A DNA stretch of 23,765 nucleotides from a virus. Both the position numbers and the translations under genes were made by a program. The notes beneath the pieces are model-generated. The model searched no databases and had not been told where the DNA came from. It saw only the letters and a list, made by a program, of their open reading frames with translations. The stretch spans positions 1-23,765 of the IMG/VR virus record IMGVR_UViG_3300017779_002241; one strand, given 5' to 3'. Positions 20,690 through 23,765 of the stretch are shown here, in pieces (within the stretch, counting starts at the first letter, position 1; the number at the start of each line of letters is the position of its first letter).

Positions 20690-21807
20690 CAGTTACCCTG
20701 TGTTATCTTTATTGTATTGTCTGAACCGCCATTAACTTTGACTAAATTTTCTACACCATTTTGTGTCAATAACAATGTGTAAGCACTAGAACCATCTAAG
20801 TCTAACCTAAAAGTATCGCCTACAGACCTTCTAATACTAATTAATTGACCAGTTATTATTGTTGTAATTTGTGTGTCTTTGTCTTGTCCAATATCAGTAC
20901 CTGCAATTCTTATTCCTGTAGCTAATTGATTAAGCTTGTCCTCTTCTTCTGATACTGCAAGCGCATCTATAATATTTAATAAATCCTCTAAGAAATTTAC
21001 GTCAAGATAGTTTATATCCAATTCAGTAAAAGATAATTCTTCAGAGTTGTCTAAAAAATCTTCAGCAAGAAAATCTATATCTAAATCAGAAAAATCAAGA
21101 TAGTCAGCACTTCCTTGTTGTGTTTCTTCTGTAATCAAATCAGCTTTCTCTTGAGGAGGATTTACTATAAGCATGTTATCAATCAAATCTAAACTTATAT
21201 CTAAGGTTACAGGCTTAGAAGGTATAGATGTATAGGTTGTTGTAGTAGTAGCCTGATAAGGTTGATTTAGCACTACTTGACCTGCTGCTGTTTCTACGGA
21301 TATTTCACCACTAGAATTGCCATATTCATCAGGCAATAGAATGACCAATGATGCTCCTGTCTCTGGAGTTGTAGTGATTGTAAAATCGGTACCTCTTACA
21401 AAAACATCAGCACTAGGTGTTTGTATTCTAATTGCTTTTTTATTATTAAATTTACCTGTGACAAAACGAGCAGTACCACTAGCAAACCGCAAAGCCATTT
21501 GTGATTTTTTTGGGTTTGGGTCGTAGATGTATGAATTTATAACTAACTTGCTATGGTCCATAACTCTCACAACAGTATTATCTTCAAACCTTATGGCAAC
21601 TCTACCTGCCTCTGTCTTTACGTTATCTAATTGCTGTATGGGAAAAGCTAATTCAGCACCATAGGCTTTATCTCTGTAAACCTGCGCGTTGCCTTTTAGT
21701 TCGCTGATACTACCTATATCAACAGCCTGTGCTTGTGCCTTGATCGTTTTGGATAACACAGACTGAGCTAGTAGTAGAACCAACACTAATAATCTTAAGC
21801 CAGTCAT
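20689..21807 (-). CDS. Exported FecR-domain protein
   Basis: 372 residues. A signal peptide (RLLVLVLLLAQSVLS, cleavage perhaps near residue 19-28) is followed by a FecR domain (about 40-150): LKGNAQVYRDKAYGAELAF, LDNVKTEAGRVAIRFEDNTVVRVMDHSKLVI, GTARFVTGKF, IRTQ-like KAIRIQTPSADVFVRGTDF. The region 215-290 is very acidic with repeated DxDFL/DINYL-type motifs, and the last 70 residues look beta-rich. It should be periplasmic or surface-exposed. The ATG lies 89 bases inside the 3' end of the curlin-like gene, so the signal peptide is encoded in another frame over that gene. Adjacent to the CHASE2 cyclase, whose sensor domain also faces the periplasm. Confidence 0.85.
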   Translation of the reverse strand: MTGLRLLVLVLLLAQSVLSKTIKAQAQAVDIGSISELKGNAQVYRDKAYGAELAFPIQQLDNVKTEAGRVAIRFEDNTVVRVMDHSKLVINSYIYDPNPKKSQMALRFASGTARFVTGKFNNKKAIRIQTPSADVFVRGTDFTITTTPETGASLVILLPDEYGNSSGEISVETAAGQVVLNQPYQATTTTTYTSIPSKPVTLDISLDLIDNMLIVNPPQEKADLITEETQQGSADYLDFSDLDIDFLAEDFLDNSEELSFTELDINYLDVNFLEDLLNIIDALAVSEEEDKLNQLATGIRIAGTDIGQDKDTQITTIITGQLISIRRSVGDTFRLDLDGSSAYTLLLTQNGVENLVKVNGGSDNTIKITQGN

Positions 21808-22432
21808 TGTCTTGCGTACTCTGTTGTTGAATATTAAAAGTTCTATTACTACCAGTATGGTCTAGCCAAAAGTAGCCACCTGCATAGCCATCGCCATTAT
21901 AATTGACAGTATTATCTGAACCATCTATGTCCATATAATTAGTAGCACCATCAATATCTATAGCAGACGTGATGCTGTTACTTGACCCATTTATAATCCA
22001 ATCTAAATCTAATGTAGAAGCTAGTGCAACAGTAGCTTGATTTAAAGTAAATACATTGCTGTTACCTGTCACGTCAACATTCACATTTGAACTGTCTGCT
22101 CCAAATGTGTTAGTTTTGTCTGTATTCATATTAAATGTATTGCTGTTACCATCAAATTCAAAGAAACCAGTATATGAGTCTGCGGTGATGTCACCTAAAA
22201 ACTTGTTACTGTCTCCTATCTGATTTATGTCAAGAGTCATAGCAGTCCCATCTAAATCAAGACCAGTCATTGAACCTGCTGATGCGTCTATACCTCCAAT
22301 TATGTTGCCTGAACCCAGTTGCTCTAAGTCCATATTAGAGTTTGACGAACCGCTGCTCTGATCAACAAAGATTTCATTGTCAGCACCCATCAATGGCATA
22401 GCTAACAGAAATGTGAGTAAAATTTTTTTCAT
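21719..22432 (-). CDS. Curlin-like secreted repeat protein
   Basis: 237 residues from the ATG at 22432, which has GGAGGT nearby upstream inside the csgG 3' end; the longer frame start at 22444 lacks this. Signal peptide MKKILLTFLLAMPLMGA. Then glycine/asparagine/serine/aspartate-rich repeats with cores QLGSGN (39), QIGDSN (71), FDGNSN (93), VTGNSN (121), INGSSN (147), IDGSDN (169), HTGSNR (192), spaced 22-32 residues. The cores resemble the curlin repeat S-x5-QxGxxNxxxxxQ but keep Gln in only some copies. Two cysteines lie at the C-terminus (SVCVIQNDQGTSTGC). Probably the fibre or cargo secreted through the adjacent CsgG pore. Confidence 0.75.
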   Translation of the reverse strand: MKKILLTFLLAMPLMGADNEIFVDQSSGSSNSNMDLEQLGSGNIIGGIDASAGSMTGLDLDGTAMTLDINQIGDSNKFLGDITADSYTGFFEFDGNSNTFNMNTDKTNTFGADSSNVNVDVTGNSNVFTLNQATVALASTLDLDWIINGSSNSITSAIDIDGATNYMDIDGSDNTVNYNGDGYAGGYFWLDHTGSNRTFNIQQQSTQDNDWLKIISVGSTTSSVCVIQNDQGTSTGC

Positions 22433-23241
22433 TTGTACCTCCAAAAATTATTTTTAACTCCTTCTTCTATTGTCTGAAGCACTGCTGTTTCTATTGCAAT
22501 CTGCAAAGCTATGCTCATTGGCTCATTCTTTACAGTACCACCTTCCAATTCTATCAGTTCTGTCTCATCAGAGATAAATCTAAATACATCATTATCTAGT
22601 GATGCTGAAAAAACTGTTTTTGTAACTAATGTTTCTATAAGCACACGACCTGTAGAAACAGAGACTGTTCTTAGGCTGATAGTTATTTGATCACGTCTAA
22701 TTTTGCGTGACATACCAATACCTAAATACCTTGCACCTACCCCACCACTTTCTATGTTGGCTTCGTAAGATAAGACACCACCAGTCATTATCATGTCACC
22801 AAAAGTAAGAGGTAGAAGCTTATTTTTTTCTTCAAATGTTTCTCTAGTAGAGCGTATTAATTGTCGTTCTTTTGTTACCGCTTCTAGTGATACTCTTTCT
22901 ACTACCTCAAAGAAACCATTTTTGTTTGTACCTGCGTGTTTTAATGCCCTTATAAGGTATGCGTGTGGTGCTTGTGTTACTGCTGTACTAAAAGTGGCAT
23001 ATTTTGAGTTTGATCTTCTTTGTCCTGTTTGATCTTTAAAGTCATTTGCATATACAGCAATAACTGGTTTTCTTTCAGGTTCATCTACATTTGCTAGTTC
23101 TGTATGCAGTACAACTGTATTTGCCTTTTCTACATACTCTACAGGTGGTAGATTATTTTGTAGAGGGTCAATCATTAAACTACAACTAGAAAGTAAAACC
23201 GCCAATAGGCACAATGACTTCTGTAACATTGCCATCCTCAT
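22429..23241 (-). CDS. csgG: CsgG-like curli secretion channel lipoprotein
   Basis: 270 residues, close to the E. coli protein. Signal peptide with lipobox LSSC (Cys 20). Family landmarks: KPVIAVYANDFKDQTGQ (58-74), FSTAVTQ (84-90), ERQLIR (125-130), SGGVGARYLGIG (165-176), RDQITISLRTVSVSTGRVL (183-201), VFRFISDETELIELEGG (219-235), NEP (239-241) and a terminal AIETAVLQTIEEGVKNNFW. CsgG forms a nine-subunit outer-membrane pore that exports unfolded curlins. The stretch after DQTGQ that forms the pore constriction differs from E. coli. Start lies inside csgF (56-base overlap); in-frame ATGs at 23235 and 23229 are alternatives. ATGA overlap with the curlin-like gene. Confidence 0.95.
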   Translation of the reverse strand: MRMAMLQKSLCLLAVLLSSCSLMIDPLQNNLPPVEYVEKANTVVLHTELANVDEPERKPVIAVYANDFKDQTGQRRSNSKYATFSTAVTQAPHAYLIRALKHAGTNKNGFFEVVERVSLEAVTKERQLIRSTRETFEEKNKLLPLTFGDMIMTGGVLSYEANIESGGVGARYLGIGMSRKIRRDQITISLRTVSVSTGRVLIETLVTKTVFSASLDNDVFRFISDETELIELEGGTVKNEPMSIALQIAIETAVLQTIEEGVKNNFWRYK

Positions 23242-23650
23242 CTGTTATGGTTACTCTAACTTCTTCTTCTGTTATCTCATATTCAATAGTATTGCCATCT
23301 AATTCCATTAGTCCTGCTTTACTTGTTTCTTCGCCGAATAATGATGCTTCTATTTGTCTAGCAAGGTTCGCATAGATACGACTGGTAAGATTGCGCATAA
23401 ACCTAGCTTCTACAGTATTATTTTCTTCTCTCTCAATTTCATCTCTCAATGCTTCAATTTCTTCTTGTATTGATTTATTGCGGTTAAATTCTTGATTTTG
23501 TATTGTTAAATAATGGCTTGATGTACCCTGTCCATTAAAAGAAGGTGATTTAAAATCGTGTACCATTTCATCTGCTAAAGAACTTGTAGCAACAACCAAT
23601 AAGATTATTACAATACCTGTTATTGCTAAGTATTTATCCCAATCAGTCAT
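23186..23650 (-). CDS. csgF: CsgF-like curli assembly factor
   Basis: 154 residues. An N-terminal signal segment (YLAITGIVIILLVVATSSLADE) is followed by HDFKSPSFNGQGTSS..LTIQNQEF, matching the N-terminal region by which CsgF docks into the CsgG pore (PSFGGNP..AQNQ-like). The C-terminal part FMRNLTSRIYANLARQIEASLFG and VRVTITDEDGNVTEVIVP is the CsgF core. CsgF extends the pore and links secretion to fibre nucleation. The ATG overlaps the stop of the upstream partial gene (TAATG) and has no clear Shine-Dalgarno, suggesting coupled translation. Confidence 0.9.
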   Translation of the reverse strand: MTDWDKYLAITGIVIILLVVATSSLADEMVHDFKSPSFNGQGTSSHYLTIQNQEFNRNKSIQEEIEALRDEIEREENNTVEARFMRNLTSRIYANLARQIEASLFGEETSKAGLMELDGNTIEYEITEEEVRVTITDEDGNVTEVIVPIGGFTF

Positions 23651-23765
23651 TAGTCTTTACGTTGATCATCCCTATCTGCTTTAGCTATTTTGTTACTGTC
23701 AATCAACTGTGGTACTCCTAAGATTGTCTTAATGAGCGTGTCTTGCCTAATGATCTCATTGTCCA
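23650..23765 (-). CDS. C-terminal end of an unidentified upstream gene
   Basis: An open frame enters from the right edge and ends in a TAA sharing a base with the csgF ATG. The visible 37 residues (DNEIIRQDTLIKTILGVPQ, then LIDSNKIAKADRDDQRKD) are charged. In curli operons csgE often precedes csgF, but this tail does not look like the CsgE C-terminus I know, so identity stays open. Confidence 0.6.
   Translation of the reverse strand, partial: DNEIIRQDTLIKTILGVPQLIDSNKIAKADRDDQRKD

Noticed and set aside
23650-23765. CsgE, by analogy with bacterial curli operons
   Set aside because: The visible 37-residue tail does not match the CsgE C-terminus; only the gene order would argue for it.
1-23765. 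CRISPR array or insertion sequence
   Set aside because: No regularly spaced direct repeats, transposase or terminal inverted repeats were seen.

Overview
The window is a piece of a tailed-phage genome that infects a Gram-negative bacterium. The phage assignment rests on an HK97-type portal, both terminase subunits, a Twinkle/T7-gp4-type primase-helicase, an ERF annealing protein, a Ref-type HNH nuclease, a GH24 endolysin and a spanin pair. The host must have an outer membrane, because the o-spanin candidate carries a lipobox and a complete CsgG/CsgF outer-membrane secretion pair is encoded. The DNA is AT-rich by eye (not computed), the genes are tightly packed and the proteins look like those of marine phages, so an AT-rich marine bacterium is a reasonable but unproven host. 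I see no integrase, att site, tRNA or CRISPR array.

Layout. (1) 1-2506, minus strand: portal (cut by the window edge), TerL and TerS, with a sigma70-like promoter at 2538-2567. (2) 2576-4205, plus strand: a strong promoter overlapped by a palindromic operator drives an amidoligase and a gamma-glutamylcyclotransferase-like protein, ended by a GCAA-loop terminator. (3) 9532-4304, minus strand: small HTH protein, replication-type HTH protein, primase-helicase, then a coupled cassette of methyltransferase, PP-loop PAPS-reductase-like protein (IbrA-like), a small protein and a ParB-like protein (IbrB-like). (4) 9593-12667, plus strand: recombination module (PD-(D/E)XK nuclease, ERF, SSB-like protein, Ref) and small unknowns. 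(5) 12678-16901, plus strand: two further units, each starting with the same operator/promoter, holding many small unknown genes, an XRE-type HTH protein, a membrane protein and a 2OG-Fe(II) oxygenase. (6) 23765-16894, minus strand: one long run of touching or overlapping genes: partial ORF, csgF, csgG, a curlin-like secreted repeat protein, a FecR-domain exported protein, a CHASE2/class III adenylate cyclase, i-spanin, o-spanin, small holin-like protein, staphylococcal-nuclease homologue, endolysin and a small protein.

The most striking part is region 6. A curli (type VIII) secretion locus with its own fibre-like subunit is joined, without gaps, to a FecR protein and a membrane adenylate cyclase, and the cyclase gene overlaps the first lysis gene. 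The locus therefore appears to be expressed with lysis functions and belongs to the phage. A plausible but untested reading is that infected cells export an amyloid-like protein through a phage-made CsgG pore, while a periplasm-facing sensor pair raises cAMP inside the host. The second notable feature is a three-copy operator GTTTACA-NN-TGTAAAC (one copy imperfect) overlapping three promoters with related leaders, which looks like a phage regulon controlled by one DNA-binding protein.
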